Shown here: positions 7,720 through 16,570 of the stretch, one piece after another
Numbering within the stretch: the first letter of the stretch is position 1
Layout of the letters: each line of letters begins with the position of its first letter
Origin: Corynebacterium faecale
Lineage (GTDB): Bacteria; Actinomycetota; Actinomycetes; Mycobacteriales; Mycobacteriaceae
NCBI RefSeq assembly: GCF_030408735.1
Contig: NZ_CP047204.1
Location: 1,488,001 to 1,552,000, forward strand
Length of the DNA: 64,000 bases
Direction of reading: 5' to 3'
Made by a program: the position numbers and the translations under genes
The notes under the pieces: model-generated
Seen by the model: the letters and a program-made list of their open reading frames with translations, nothing else
Databases searched by the model: none
What the model was told of the DNA's origin: nothing

Positions 7720-9153
7720 TCAGCCGTTGATCACCTGTGGCACGCCGAGGGCCTTGAGGCCTTCGACGCCGAACTCAACACCATAACCGGACTGTTTGAT
7801 GCCACCGAAGGGAACACGGGGATCCAGGCCACCATGGTTATTGATCCACACGGTGCCGGCCTCAATGCGGCGTGCCACCTCTACGGCGCGGTCACGGTCA
7901 GAGGACCAGACGGAGGCACCCAGACCGACCTCAAGCTTGTTGGCCTGCTCAACAGCCCAATCCAGGTCGGTGTAGCGGATGATCGGCAGGGCCGGTCCGA
8001 ATTGCTCTTCCACCACCAGGGCGTTATCGGGATCAATGTCGGCGATCAGGGTGGCAGGGTAGAAGAAGCCGGGAGCCTCATAATCAGGGTCACCACCGAG
8101 CAGTACGCGGGCACCGGAGTCAGTGGCCTTTTTGACCAGTTCATCCACGATGTCGAATTGCATCTTGTTCTGCAGCGGCCCCAGTACGTTCTGCTCATCC
8201 ACCCCATGACCCATCGGCATCTGGCCAGCCAGCGCCGTGAGTGATTCACAGACTGCATCATAGATGGAATCGTGGACATACAGGCGCTTGAGTGCAGCAC
8301 AGGTTTGTCCGGTGTTGATGAAAGCACCCCAGAACAGTCCCTCGGCGATGGCAGCGGGATCGGCATCCTCCAGTACGATGCCAGCGTCATTGCCACCCAA
8401 CTCGAGAGTGAGACGCTTGACGGTGGCGGCTGCAGATTCTGCGATCTTGCGTCCGGTGGCGGTGGAGCCGGTGAACATGATCTTGCCGATCTTCTCATGG
8501 GTGGAGATGGCAGCACCCACCTCACGGCCACCGGACACCACCTGAAGTACGCCTTCCGGCAGGACAGAGTTGAGGATCTCCACCAGCGCCAACACCGTCA
8601 ACGGGGTGTATTCCGATGGCTTGACCACGACCGCGTTTCCCATGCGCAGCGCAGGTGCCAGCTGCCAGATGGTGATCATGGCAGGCCAGTTCCATGGTCC
8701 GATGGCACCCACCACACCGATGGGACGGTAGTTGATTACCGCATGTGCCTGCTCATCATCTACAACAACCTCCTCGGAGAGATCATAGGAACAGGTCACG
8801 CGAAGCCAGGTGGAACAGGCACCAGCCTCAAAGCGTGAACCCGGGCCGCTCAAGGGCTTGCCCTGCTCGCGTGAGATCAGCTCTGCCAGAGCCTCACCGG
8901 CGGCGTCCACGGCATCTGCAGCGCGCTGGAGGTAATCACAACGCTCAGCATCGCTCAGAGCTGCCCATGCCTTTTGTTTGTCTGCGGCAACCTCAACCGC
9001 GGTATGGAGATCCTCCACGGAGTGTTCAGGTGCATAACCAACCAGTTCACCAGTGGCAGGGTCCAGGATCTCCCGTCCTTCAGCGCCTGCGGAGACACTG
9101 GCCAGTAGATCCTCATAGGTGGTCGGGGTGTGGGTGGTTGTTTCGGCAGTCAT
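7720..9153 (-). CDS. NAD(P)-dependent aldehyde dehydrogenase, probably of an arylacetaldehyde
   Basis: A 477-residue aldehyde dehydrogenase with oxyanion Asn155 in GPWNWP, general base Glu251 in LELGGNDAG and nucleophile Cys285 in GQTCAALKR. Length and motifs match the family. The upstream neighbour, read divergently, is an AraC regulator whose sensor domain resembles FeaR, the activator of phenylacetaldehyde dehydrogenase in E. coli. Together with the homoprotocatechuate genes that follow, this suggests oxidation of a (hydroxy)phenylacetaldehyde to the acid (inference). Similar enzymes act on vanillin, benzaldehyde or aliphatic aldehydes, so the substrate is not certain. Confidence 0.88.
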   Translation of the reverse strand: MTAETTTHTPTTYEDLLASVSAGAEGREILDPATGELVGYAPEHSVEDLHTAVEVAADKQKAWAALSDAERCDYLQRAADAVDAAGEALAELISREQGKPLSGPGSRFEAGACSTWLRVTCSYDLSEEVVVDDEQAHAVINYRPIGVVGAIGPWNWPAMITIWQLAPALRMGNAVVVKPSEYTPLTVLALVEILNSVLPEGVLQVVSGGREVGAAISTHEKIGKIMFTGSTATGRKIAESAAATVKRLTLELGGNDAGIVLEDADPAAIAEGLFWGAFINTGQTCAALKRLYVHDSIYDAVCESLTALAGQMPMGHGVDEQNVLGPLQNKMQFDIVDELVKKATDSGARVLLGGDPDYEAPGFFYPATLIADIDPDNALVVEEQFGPALPIIRYTDLDWAVEQANKLEVGLGASVWSSDRDRAVEVARRIEAGTVWINNHGGLDPRVPFGGIKQSGYGVEFGVEGLKALGVPQVING

Positions 9154-9244
9154 GTTTTCTCCTTCTCTGGGGTGGTACTAACCTATTGTTATCCATTAAA
9201 CAGATTCACCCATTGGCACGCAGTGCACACATATTGCCAATGCG

Positions 9245-9260
9245 TGTGACCTATGTCATC
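9245..9260. promoter_or_regulatory. Candidate GlxR (CRP-like) binding site
   Basis: TGTGACCTATGTCATC matches 14 of 16 positions of the corynebacterial GlxR consensus TGTGANNTANNTCACA. It lies 13 nt before the AraC start and about 90 bp before the aldehyde dehydrogenase start. Position suggests repression of the AraC gene or cAMP control of the divergent pair (inference). Confidence 0.55.
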
Positions 9261-9273
9261 AGGGGCTGGTCTC

Positions 9274-10209
9274 ATGACTTCACAAACGAGAACGTTGAGC
9301 CAGTGGCGTGCTGATGCCACCGCCGCTTTCGGACGCCTGCGGATCAACCCACTCCCAGGTTCTGCCGATCAACCCTTTGAAGCTGTTGTCAACATGGTCA
9401 GTGCCGGGGACGTCATTCTCTATGATCTTCAAACCCCACCGCATACTGTGGAACGCCTTCCGGAACAGAGCACCACCGTGGATGAGACCTACGGAAAACT
9501 CAGCCTGCAATTAAAGGGCAGTTGTGTGGTGGAACAGGACGGCAGGACATGCACCCTCAACCCGGGTGACCTGGCATTCTATGTCAGCCAGCGTCCCTAT
9601 AAACTCACCTATGTTGAACCTCAACACACGTTGGTGGTCCATTTCCCGCAACGCTTTGTGCACATGGTGCCCGGGGATGTGGCGAATGTGACCGCCACCC
9701 GCATCGCTGGAGATTCCGGACTGGGCAGGGTGGCGGTGCCCCTGTTTGAACAGCTGGCTATGAACTTCGAGGTACTCGACGGCCCGCATGCCGGCTCCCT
9801 GGTGCGTTCAGCACTGGACATGGTGGTCACCGTGCTGGCTGCTGAACTCCAGGGGCGGGCCACCCCGGAAAGCGGAGAACTTTTCCGGCAGGCCACCAGC
9901 TATATTCAGGACAATCTTGATGATGCGGATCTGCGACCCGGCACCATCGCCTCTGCACTGTTTGTTTCACTCCGGCACCTGCACACCCATTTTGCGGCCA
10001 ACGGTTTCACTGTCGCCGGCTTCATCCGCAATCTGCGTCTGCAGGGTATCCGCCGGGAACTGGCTGATCCGCGCTATGCCAAGGACACCATCCAGGCCAT
10101 CGGGCAACGCCACGGTATCCCTGAGGCATCCCAGGTCTCGCGGATCTTCCGGGCCGAATACGGGGAGTCTCCCAGCGCCTACCGCACAAGGGTGCTCAAC
10201 AAGGGATGA
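9274..10209 (+). CDS. AraC-family regulator with FeaR-like sensor domain
   Basis: A 311-residue regulator. The ATG at 9274 has AGGGG at 9261-9265; an earlier ATG at 9253 lies inside a GlxR-like site and is less likely. Residues about 30-200 form an AraC_binding_2-type domain (KLSLQLKGSCVVEQDGRTCTLNPGDLAFYVSQRPY), the same sensor type as FeaR. Residues about 215-310 hold the two helix-turn-helix motifs (GTIASALFVSLRHLHTHFAANGFTVAGFIRNLRLQGIRREL and IPEASQVSRIFRAEYGESPSAYR). It is divergent from the aldehyde dehydrogenase and probably activates it. The effector would be an aromatic amine or aldehyde (inference). Confidence 0.9.
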   Translation: MTSQTRTLSQWRADATAAFGRLRINPLPGSADQPFEAVVNMVSAGDVILYDLQTPPHTVERLPEQSTTVDETYGKLSLQLKGSCVVEQDGRTCTLNPGDLAFYVSQRPYKLTYVEPQHTLVVHFPQRFVHMVPGDVANVTATRIAGDSGLGRVAVPLFEQLAMNFEVLDGPHAGSLVRSALDMVVTVLAAELQGRATPESGELFRQATSYIQDNLDDADLRPGTIASALFVSLRHLHTHFAANGFTVAGFIRNLRLQGIRRELADPRYAKDTIQAIGQRHGIPEASQVSRIFRAEYGESPSAYRTRVLNKG

Positions 10210-10237
10210 AAAGAGCCACCCCGGAGGGTGGCTCTTT
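10210..10237. terminator. Bidirectional terminator between AraC and gabD
   Basis: AAAGAGCCACCC (10210-10221), loop CGGA, GGGTGGCTCTTT (10226-10237): a perfect 12-bp stem that starts directly after the AraC stop codon. Flanking A and T runs let it serve both convergent genes. Confidence 0.9.
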
Positions 10238-10259
10238 ACGTGGAAAAACTCAGAAACGG

Positions 10260-11747
10260 TTAGCGGCCGGCATAGGGATCGCGGATACCGATGTACTGCA
10301 GCTGAGTGTATTCATCGATGCCCTCAATGCCACCTTCGTGGCCCATTCCGGACTGCTTCACGCCACCAAAGGGGGCCGCAGCATTGGAGATAACACCCGA
10401 GTTGAACCCGAGCAGTCCGTACTCCAGCTGGTCGGAGACACGGAACATGCGGGAGTAGTCTTCGGTGAAGAGGTAGGAGGCCAGACCGAATTCGGTGTCA
10501 TTGGCCAGCTTGATGGCTTCCTCCTCAGTGGTGAAGGTGATGATCGGAGCAACTGGTCCAAAGATCTCCTCCTTGAGGATCTGGGCGTTGTGGGCGACGT
10601 CGACAAGCACTGTTGGCTGGTAGAAGTAACCTGCACCCTCACCGGCGGCGCCGCCGGTGAGGACGGTGGCACCTTCCTTGACGGCCTCATCGACCAGGGC
10701 GGCAACGCTATCGCGGGCCTTGGATTCCACCAGGGGCCCTACGGTGACGTCCTCATCAAGACCGTTGCCCAGCGTCAGCTCCTTGATCTTGGCGGCGAAA
10801 CGCTGAGCGAACTCCTCAGCGATGGACTCGTGGACCAGGAAACGGTTGGCGGCGGTGCATGCCTCGCCGATGTTGCGCATCTTTGCCCCCATGGCGCCTT
10901 CGACAGCCAAGTCCAGATCGGCATCCTCAAAGATGATGAAGGGGGCATTGCCACCGAGCTCCATGGAGGTACGCAGCACCTTGTCCGCGGCCTTCTTCAG
11001 CAGCTGTTGGCCAACCGGGGTGGAACCGGTGAAGGACACCTTGCGCAGGCGGTCATCCTCCATGATCGGGTTGGAGATGGCACTGGCAGATGCTCCGGAG
11101 ACCACGTTGAGCACACCTGCCGGCAGACCTGCATCAAGCATGGTCTGTGCGAAATACTGGGAGGTCAGGGGAGTCAGGCGGGCAGGCTTGAGCACCATGA
11201 CGCAACCAGCGGCGATAGCCGGGCCAACCTTGCGGGTGGCCATGGCCAGTGGGAAGTTCCACGGGGTGATCAGCAGGCACGGGCCAACCGGCTTGCGTAC
11301 GGTGAGCATGCGGTGGCTGCCCTCGGGGGTTTGTCCGTGGCGTCCGTAGGAGCGCACAGCCTCCTCGGAGAACCAGCGCATGAACTCGTTGCCGTATTTG
11401 ACCTCCCCGCGGGCTTCAGCGATGGGCTTGCCCATCTCCAGGGTCATGAGAGTGGCGAATTCCTCAGCGCGCTCATTAATCAGATCAAAGGCACGACGTA
11501 GGATCTCGGAGCGCTCCCGCGATGAGGTGCGTGCCCATTCAGCCTGGACAGCACAGGCTGCATCAAGCGCGGCGATGGCGTCTTCGCTGGTGGCTGATGC
11601 CAGGGTGGCGATGGTTTCACCGGTGGCGGGGTTCTCCACGGTGAAGGTTTCACCATCGGAGGCATCACGCCAGGTATCACCGATCAGCAGGCCGGTCGGG
11701 ACCTTGGCCAGTAGTTCTTCAACATTGATTTTCTTTGCATCAGACAT
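10260..11747 (-). CDS. gabD: Succinate-semialdehyde dehydrogenase (GabD type)
   Basis: A 495-residue aldehyde dehydrogenase of the GabD/SSADH group, with Asn164 in TPWNFP, Glu263 in MELGGNAPF and nucleophile Cys297 in GEACTAANRF. It oxidises succinic semialdehyde to succinate with NAD(P)+. It starts 3 nt after the HpaI stop, with a purine-rich GAAGGGAA upstream. HpaI releases pyruvate and succinic semialdehyde, so this enzyme closes the pathway and feeds the TCA cycle. The genome may hold other SSADH genes; the name reflects motif and context. Confidence 0.9.
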   Translation of the reverse strand: MSDAKKINVEELLAKVPTGLLIGDTWRDASDGETFTVENPATGETIATLASATSEDAIAALDAACAVQAEWARTSSRERSEILRRAFDLINERAEEFATLMTLEMGKPIAEARGEVKYGNEFMRWFSEEAVRSYGRHGQTPEGSHRMLTVRKPVGPCLLITPWNFPLAMATRKVGPAIAAGCVMVLKPARLTPLTSQYFAQTMLDAGLPAGVLNVVSGASASAISNPIMEDDRLRKVSFTGSTPVGQQLLKKAADKVLRTSMELGGNAPFIIFEDADLDLAVEGAMGAKMRNIGEACTAANRFLVHESIAEEFAQRFAAKIKELTLGNGLDEDVTVGPLVESKARDSVAALVDEAVKEGATVLTGGAAGEGAGYFYQPTVLVDVAHNAQILKEEIFGPVAPIITFTTEEEAIKLANDTEFGLASYLFTEDYSRMFRVSDQLEYGLLGFNSGVISNAAAPFGGVKQSGMGHEGGIEGIDEYTQLQYIGIRDPYAGR

Positions 11748-11750
11748 TGT

Positions 11751-12557
11751 CTAATTCCCTTCGACGGTGTTTTCGAGTGGGGTGATGAATTTCTCCACCA
11801 GGCCGCGGGCAGCGGCATTGAGCTGCTGGACATCGGCACCAACCAGAACGAAGTTGGCACCGGAGTCCAGGTAGTCCTGGGCCTGTTCGAGATTGAAGGC
11901 ATTGACACCAACCGGCTTGCCCACAGCTGTAAAGGCAGCGATGGATTTCTTCACACCGGCAACGACATCCGCGTGGGTCTGCTGACCCAGGATTCCCATC
12001 GAGGCAGCCAGATCAGAAGGGCCGATGAAAGCTGCATCCACACCGTCGATGGCAGCGATCGCCTCAACGTTGTTCACGCCTTCCTCTGACTCGATCTGGA
12101 TGATCAGGCTGAGGGTGTCAGCGGCATTTTCCAGATAACCGGGAATGGATCCCCAGCGGGAGGCACGGGCCAGTGCGGAACCAACACCACGCACGCCCCG
12201 CGGCGGGTAGTGCACAGAGGCGACAGCCTCCTGAGCCAGTTCCACATTGTGGACCATCGGCACCATGAGGTTCTGAACACCAAGGTCCAGGTAACGTTTG
12301 ATCGTGACACGGTCTACAGAAGGAACACGCACCACGGTGCTGGCCGGGTAGGCGGCGGTGGCGCGCAGCAGGTCCGCGATGGTTTCCACGCCATAAGGGG
12401 AGTGCTCTGCATCAATCATCACCCAGTCCATACCGGAGCCGGCCAGGATCTCAGCGGCCACAGGGGAGCCGGAGCTGACCCACATTCCGATCTGGGGGCG
12501 TGAGGCTTCCTTGACGCGTTCGGTGAAAACCTGCGGAAGTTCTAGATGAAACGGCAT
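11751..12557 (-). CDS. hpaI: 4-hydroxy-2-oxoheptane-1,7-dioate aldolase (HpaI/HpcH)
   Basis: A 268-residue class II pyruvate aldolase. The start is the ATG at 12557, with AGGAG 8 nt upstream; it lies inside the last codons of hpaH (16-nt overlap), so translation is coupled. An in-frame start at 12614 lies further inside hpaH and is unlikely. Family motifs are MDWVMIDAEHSPY, the Arg in VVRVPSVD, metal-binding Glu in IQIESEEGVNN and Asp in FIGPSDLAASMG. It splits 4-hydroxy-2-oxoheptanedioate to pyruvate and succinic semialdehyde, the final carbon-carbon cleavage of the homoprotocatechuate pathway. It lies between hpaH and gabD. Confidence 0.93.
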   Translation of the reverse strand: MPFHLELPQVFTERVKEASRPQIGMWVSSGSPVAAEILAGSGMDWVMIDAEHSPYGVETIADLLRATAAYPASTVVRVPSVDRVTIKRYLDLGVQNLMVPMVHNVELAQEAVASVHYPPRGVRGVGSALARASRWGSIPGYLENAADTLSLIIQIESEEGVNNVEAIAAIDGVDAAFIGPSDLAASMGILGQQTHADVVAGVKKSIAAFTAVGKPVGVNAFNLEQAQDYLDSGANFVLVGADVQQLNAAARGLVEKFITPLENTVEGN

Positions 12558-13327
12558 GTGATGTCTCCTAATTCGCCGAAGTCTGCATGGACGGTATCGC
12601 CGGGGTATACCCACATCGGGCGGGTGAAGGAACCGGCCAGGATGATATCCCCTGCGGAAAGGGAATCACCATGGCTGGCAAGTTTATTGGCAAGCCACGC
12701 GACACCGGTTGCAGGGTGGTTGAGGATGGCAGCTGCCACACCGGTTTCCTCGATGGTGTGGTTGCGGTAGAGCAGTGCAGAAACCCAGCGCAGGTCAAGT
12801 GCATCAGGGGCAACCGGGCGTCCACCATAAACCATGGCACCCAGGGCCGCATTGTCACTGATGGTATCCACGATGGTACGACCCTTCATCTCAATACGGG
12901 ATGAAAGAATCTCCAGTGCGGGGACCACATATTCGGTGGCTCGGAGAACATCGAAGATTGTCACATCCGGCCCCTTGAGGTCATCCTTGAGCACGAAGGC
13001 CAGTTCAACCTCGATGCGGACATTGGAGAAACGATCGTGTTCGATCTCGGAGCCGTTTTCATAGACCTGGTCTTCGAAGATGGCCCCGTAATCTGGTTCG
13101 GTGATGCCGGTGGCCTCCTGCATCACACGCGAGGTCAGACCGATTTTGCGTCCGACGAGTTTACGGCCCGATGCGATACCACGTCGCTTCCACTCGTTCT
13201 GAACAGCATAGGAGTCCTCCACCTCCATTTCCGGGTACTGCGCGGTCAGCAGGGGAATCATCGTGCGGCTGTCCTCAGCCGCAGCGAGATCATCAGCGAT
13301 CTTCTCGATCTGGTGCTTTTCCAGCAT
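12542..13327 (-). CDS. hpaH: 2-oxohept-4-ene-1,7-dioate hydratase (HpaH)
   Basis: A 261-residue protein from the ATG at 13327, preceded by GAGGA. An in-frame ATG at 13381 adds 18 residues unlike the family. It belongs to the hydratase/decarboxylase branch of the FAH fold (MhpD/XylJ/HpaH), with the metal-binding carboxylates in RIEVELAFVL and the segments GRKIGLTSRVMQEATGI and LAGSFTRPMWVYPGD. It adds water to 2-oxohept-4-enedioate and needs Mg2+. It is the first gene of hpaH-hpaI-gabD. Confidence 0.92.
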   Translation of the reverse strand: MLEKHQIEKIADDLAAAEDSRTMIPLLTAQYPEMEVEDSYAVQNEWKRRGIASGRKLVGRKIGLTSRVMQEATGITEPDYGAIFEDQVYENGSEIEHDRFSNVRIEVELAFVLKDDLKGPDVTIFDVLRATEYVVPALEILSSRIEMKGRTIVDTISDNAALGAMVYGGRPVAPDALDLRWVSALLYRNHTIEETGVAAAILNHPATGVAWLANKLASHGDSLSAGDIILAGSFTRPMWVYPGDTVHADFGELGDITCRFI

Positions 13328-13530
13328 GATCCTCAAATCTCTTTCTGGTGGACAGTGGTGTCTGAAACGGCCCTTAATCACATGAGCGGGGAAAACCCCG
13401 CGCGTTAAAAATGGTCTCCGGGGCCTGAGGTTGGTTTATCAGTTAAAAGCGTAATCAAGTTGTCTGTCTGGTGCCTTCAGGGATCAACCCGCAGGACTGA
13501 TACTTCTGTGGAGTACTTCTGTGGAAAAAG

Positions 13531-13578
13531 GGGGGAGCCCGGTCCACGAGGATCTGATCATGGTGGAAAGGCTCCCCC
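13531..13578. terminator. Stem-loop in the hpaD-hpaH interval
   Basis: GGGGGAGCC (13531-13539) pairs with GGCTCCCCC (13570-13578) across a 30-nt loop. It may terminate read-through from hpaD; there is no clear T-run. Confidence 0.45.
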
Positions 13579-13725
13579 TGTTATCGTCGCCATCTCAACC
13601 GCCGTGAGTTGTGGCTGATGAAATGACGTGGGTCTGTCTAAACCCTGATCCTCAAGCCCTAAGCCCGTGTGCGCGGGGAGTGCCCAAGAGCTTTCCTGCT
13701 GGATCAGGACAATGGTGGTGCAGGA

Positions 13726-13753
13726 CAGTGGTGGTGCAGGTGCACCACCACTG
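13726..13753 (-). terminator. Hairpin directly downstream of hpaD
   Basis: CAGTGGTGGTGCA (13726-13738), 2-nt centre, TGCACCACCACTG (13741-13753): a perfect 13-bp palindrome 13 nt past the hpaD stop. The location suggests termination or mRNA 3'-end stabilisation; no T-tract follows. Confidence 0.65.
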
Positions 13754-13766
13754 GTCACGGGGAGGT

Positions 13767-14855
13767 TTAGAGCTGGTTGCCCAGCTTGTACTCGCCCTTC
13801 TTCCAATCCGGCATGGACTTCTCGCCTTCAGTCGCACGGGTGTAGGAGAAGCCATCGGCGCCGATGGTCTCTTCCATCTCGGAGGCGTCGGTGCGCTCGG
13901 TCAGTGGGACCAGGTTGCCGTCGAGGTCGAGGACGCGGGAGGCGTCGGTGTACCAGGAAGGAACAACCGGGGTGCCCCACCAGTCGCGACGCTGATTGTC
14001 ATGGACATCCCAGACAACAACAGGGTTGTCAGGATCACCGGTGTAGTAGTCCTGGGTGTAGATCTCGATGCGGTGTCCATCTGGATCACGCAGGTAGAGG
14101 TAGAAGGCGTTGGAGACGCCGTGGCGGCCCGGTCCGCGCTCGATGTGGTCAGACATACGCAACGCACCCAGCTTGTCGCAGATAGCGAGGATGTTGTGCT
14201 TTTCGTGGGTTGCGAAGGCAACATGGTGCATGCGTGGGCCGTCGCCACCGGTCATCGCGGTGTCATGGACGGTGGGCTTACGACGCATCCAGGCGGCGTA
14301 GGTGGTGCCTTCTTCGTCGCGGATGGCTTCGGTGACACGAAAACCGAGATCCTCCATGTACTTCTCAGCGGTTGGAACATCCGGGGTGACCTGGTTGAAG
14401 TGGTCGAGGCGAACGAGTGCGCCCGGGGTGTAGAGCTCGTAGCGCCAGGCCAGACGCTCCACATGGTCGACCTCGTAGAAGAACTCGTAGGGGAAACCAA
14501 GCGGGTCCTGTACACGCACGGAATCGCCGATGCCCTTGACAAAGCCTTCTTTGCGACGCTCGGTGCGGCAGCCACGTGCCTGGTAGAAAGCCTCGGCCAG
14601 ATCAACGTCCTCGGGAGAGCGCACACGGTAGGAGAATGCGCCGACTGCTGCGACATCGCCCTTCTTCAAGACGATGTTGTGGTGGATGAACTCTTCAAGC
14701 GAACGCAGGTAGATGGCGTTGTCATCTTCTTCGGTGACAACGAGGCCCAGAACATCAACGTAGAAATCGCGGGAGCGCTGCAGATCGGTGACCACGATCT
14801 CCATGTACGCACAGCGCAGGATATCGGGGGCGGTTACGGTGGTGTTTTCAGACAT
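13767..14855 (-). CDS. hpaD: Homoprotocatechuate 2,3-dioxygenase (type I extradiol)
   Basis: A 362-residue vicinal-oxygen-chelate dioxygenase. It aligns with the Brevibacterium fuscum/Arthrobacter homoprotocatechuate enzymes with a constant offset of 3: metal ligands His152, His211 and Glu264 (B. fuscum H155, H214, E267), with acid-base His197 (H200) and Tyr254 (Y257) also present. It opens the ring of 3,4-dihydroxyphenylacetate next to the side chain, giving 5-carboxymethyl-2-hydroxymuconate semialdehyde. Metal may be Fe2+ or Mn2+; the sequence does not decide. This is the Gram-positive type I enzyme, unrelated to the LigB-like HpaD of E. coli, although the step is the same. Confidence 0.95.
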   Translation of the reverse strand: MSENTTVTAPDILRCAYMEIVVTDLQRSRDFYVDVLGLVVTEEDDNAIYLRSLEEFIHHNIVLKKGDVAAVGAFSYRVRSPEDVDLAEAFYQARGCRTERRKEGFVKGIGDSVRVQDPLGFPYEFFYEVDHVERLAWRYELYTPGALVRLDHFNQVTPDVPTAEKYMEDLGFRVTEAIRDEEGTTYAAWMRRKPTVHDTAMTGGDGPRMHHVAFATHEKHNILAICDKLGALRMSDHIERGPGRHGVSNAFYLYLRDPDGHRIEIYTQDYYTGDPDNPVVVWDVHDNQRRDWWGTPVVPSWYTDASRVLDLDGNLVPLTERTDASEMEETIGADGFSYTRATEGEKSMPDWKKGEYKLGNQL

Positions 14856-14957
14856 GACGGTGGTTCCTTCCGGGAGGGGTAAAAGGCATCAGAGGGGTAA
14901 CGGTTTCCCGTGAGCTGGGCAAACCGGTGGTTCAGGAAAAGCTTGTCGACGCGGTGT

Positions 14958-16499
14958 CTAACCGTCGATCTTCTTGGCAGCTTCGTCGTCCTGCTTGCCG
15001 AAGACAGGGTTGTGGACCTCGCCCAGGTTGATGTGGACGGACTGCTGATCGGTGTAGAAGTCGATGGAGCGGTAGCCACCCTCGTGGCCCAGGCCGGAGG
15101 CCTTGACACCACCGAACGGGGTACGCAGGTCGCGGACGTTGTTGGAGTTCAGCCAGACCATTCCCGCCTCAACATCCTGTGCGAAATTGTGGGCACGCTT
15201 CAGGTCAGCGGTCCAGACGTAGGCAGCCAGGCCGTAGTTGGTGTTGTTGGCCAGCTCGAGAGCCTCTTCATCGGTATCGAATGGGGTGATGGCCACAACC
15301 GGTCCGAAGATCTCTTCCTGGAAGATACGTGCCTCTGGTGCGACATCCGCGAAGACGGTTGGCTGAACGAAGTTACCCTCGGGGAAGCCCTCCGGGCGTC
15401 CACCGCCGGCAACGAGGCGTGCCTCGGATTTGCCGATCTCGACGTAACTCATGACCTTCTCGAAGTGCTCTGGATGAACCAGTGCGCCGACCTCGGTGGT
15501 TGGGTCGGATGGCAGACCAACCTTGACGCGCTTTGCCTGTGCTGCATAGCGTTCGACGAACTCATCGTAGATCTTGCGCTCGACCAGGATGCGTGAACCT
15601 GCGGTGCAACGCTCACCGTTGAGGGAGAACACACCGAAGATGGTGGCGTCGATGGCGGTGTCCAGGTCAGCATCGGCGAAGACGATGGCAGGGGACTTGC
15701 CGCCGAGTTCCATGGACAGCCCCTTGAGATAAGGGGCTGCGTTGCCGAAGATGATCTGGCCGGTGCGGGACTCACCGGTGAAGGAGATCAGGGGGACATC
15801 CGGGTGCTTGACCAGGGAGTCACCTGCGAAACCCTCTTCACCGTAACCGTTGACCAGGTTGAATACACCCTGTGGCAGGCCGGCTTCTTCGAAGATGCCA
15901 GGCCAGAGGGAAGCAGACAGCGGGGTGAACTCCGCTGGCTTCAGCACCACGGTGTTACCGGTTGCCAGTGCAGGTCCAAGCTTCCAGGACTCGAGCATGA
16001 ATGGGGTGTTCCACGGGGTGATCAGGCCAGCAACACCGATCGGCTTGCGATTGACGTAGTTGATCTGGCGTCCCGGAACCTTGAAGGCGTCATCGACCTG
16101 GGCGACGATCAGGTCAGCGAAGAAACGGAAGTTCTCTGCTGCGCGCTGCGCCTGCCCCAGCGCCTGTTTGATCGGGAGCCCGGAGTCATAGGACTCCATG
16201 GCTGCCAGCTCATCGCCACGGGATTCAACAATGTCTGCGATCTTGTGCAGAATGCGTGAACGCTCACGGGGGAGCATCTTCGGCCATGGACCTTCTTCAA
16301 AAGCCTTCTTGGCGGCCTGCACAGCGCGGTCGATGTCAGCAACCTTGCCGGAGGATGCCTTGATGTAGGCCTCGTTGGTGACCGGGTTGATAACCTCGAA
16401 GGTGTCGCCGTCGATGGAATCTACAAACTCTCCGTCAATGTAGTGACGGAGCTGATCTGGAAGGTTGGCAGGCTGTGCGGTGTCATTTTCATAAGCCAT
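14958..16499 (-). CDS. hpaE: 5-carboxymethyl-2-hydroxymuconate semialdehyde dehydrogenase
   Basis: A 513-residue NAD+-dependent aldehyde dehydrogenase with Asn164 (TPWNTP), Glu264 (MELGGKSP) and nucleophile Cys298 (NGERCTAGSR), the last being the pattern of the HpaE/XylG group. It oxidises the ring-cleavage product of HpaD to 5-carboxymethyl-2-hydroxymuconate. It lies between the GntR regulator and hpaD in one transcription direction. About 100 nt separate it from hpaD, including a short inverted repeat (CGGTTT/AAACCG) near 14900-14925. Confidence 0.93.
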   Translation of the reverse strand: MAYENDTAQPANLPDQLRHYIDGEFVDSIDGDTFEVINPVTNEAYIKASSGKVADIDRAVQAAKKAFEEGPWPKMLPRERSRILHKIADIVESRGDELAAMESYDSGLPIKQALGQAQRAAENFRFFADLIVAQVDDAFKVPGRQINYVNRKPIGVAGLITPWNTPFMLESWKLGPALATGNTVVLKPAEFTPLSASLWPGIFEEAGLPQGVFNLVNGYGEEGFAGDSLVKHPDVPLISFTGESRTGQIIFGNAAPYLKGLSMELGGKSPAIVFADADLDTAIDATIFGVFSLNGERCTAGSRILVERKIYDEFVERYAAQAKRVKVGLPSDPTTEVGALVHPEHFEKVMSYVEIGKSEARLVAGGGRPEGFPEGNFVQPTVFADVAPEARIFQEEIFGPVVAITPFDTDEEALELANNTNYGLAAYVWTADLKRAHNFAQDVEAGMVWLNSNNVRDLRTPFGGVKASGLGHEGGYRSIDFYTDQQSVHINLGEVHNPVFGKQDDEAAKKIDG

Positions 16500-16570
16500 T
16501 GGGAGAGTCTCCTTGATTGTTCTCGAAGCTGGTTTTTGTTGATACAGGCTCCGGAGAGCCCGGGGTCACT

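Larger units (their letters stand above)
13328..13766. other. Intergenic region between hpaD and hpaH with hairpins and short tandem repeats
   Basis: No gene is supported in these 439 bases. It contains a leader hairpin GCGGGG-AAAA-CCCCGC near 13386-13401 ahead of hpaH, two copies of TACTTCTGTGGA at 13501-13512 and 13514-13525 (period 13), a GGGGGAGCC/GGCTCCCCC stem, and two copies of TGGTGGTGCAGG at 13713-13724 and 13729-13740, the second part of a terminator-like palindrome. It separates the upstream hpaG-gntR-hpaE-hpaD unit from hpaH-hpaI-gabD and should hold the hpaH promoter, which I could not define. Confidence 0.7.

Noticed and set aside
10206..11501. Long plus-strand open frame (431 codons) opposite gabD
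   Set aside because: It mirrors a conserved aldehyde dehydrogenase gene; its translation is rich in Gly, His, Asp and Gln as expected from an antisense frame, and it has no ribosome site. The same applies to long frames opposite gnd, ndh, pafA and the flavin monooxygenase.
13501..13753. Short tandem repeats considered as a CRISPR or larger repeat array
   Set aside because: Only two copies of each unit, 12 bp long, without regular spacers.
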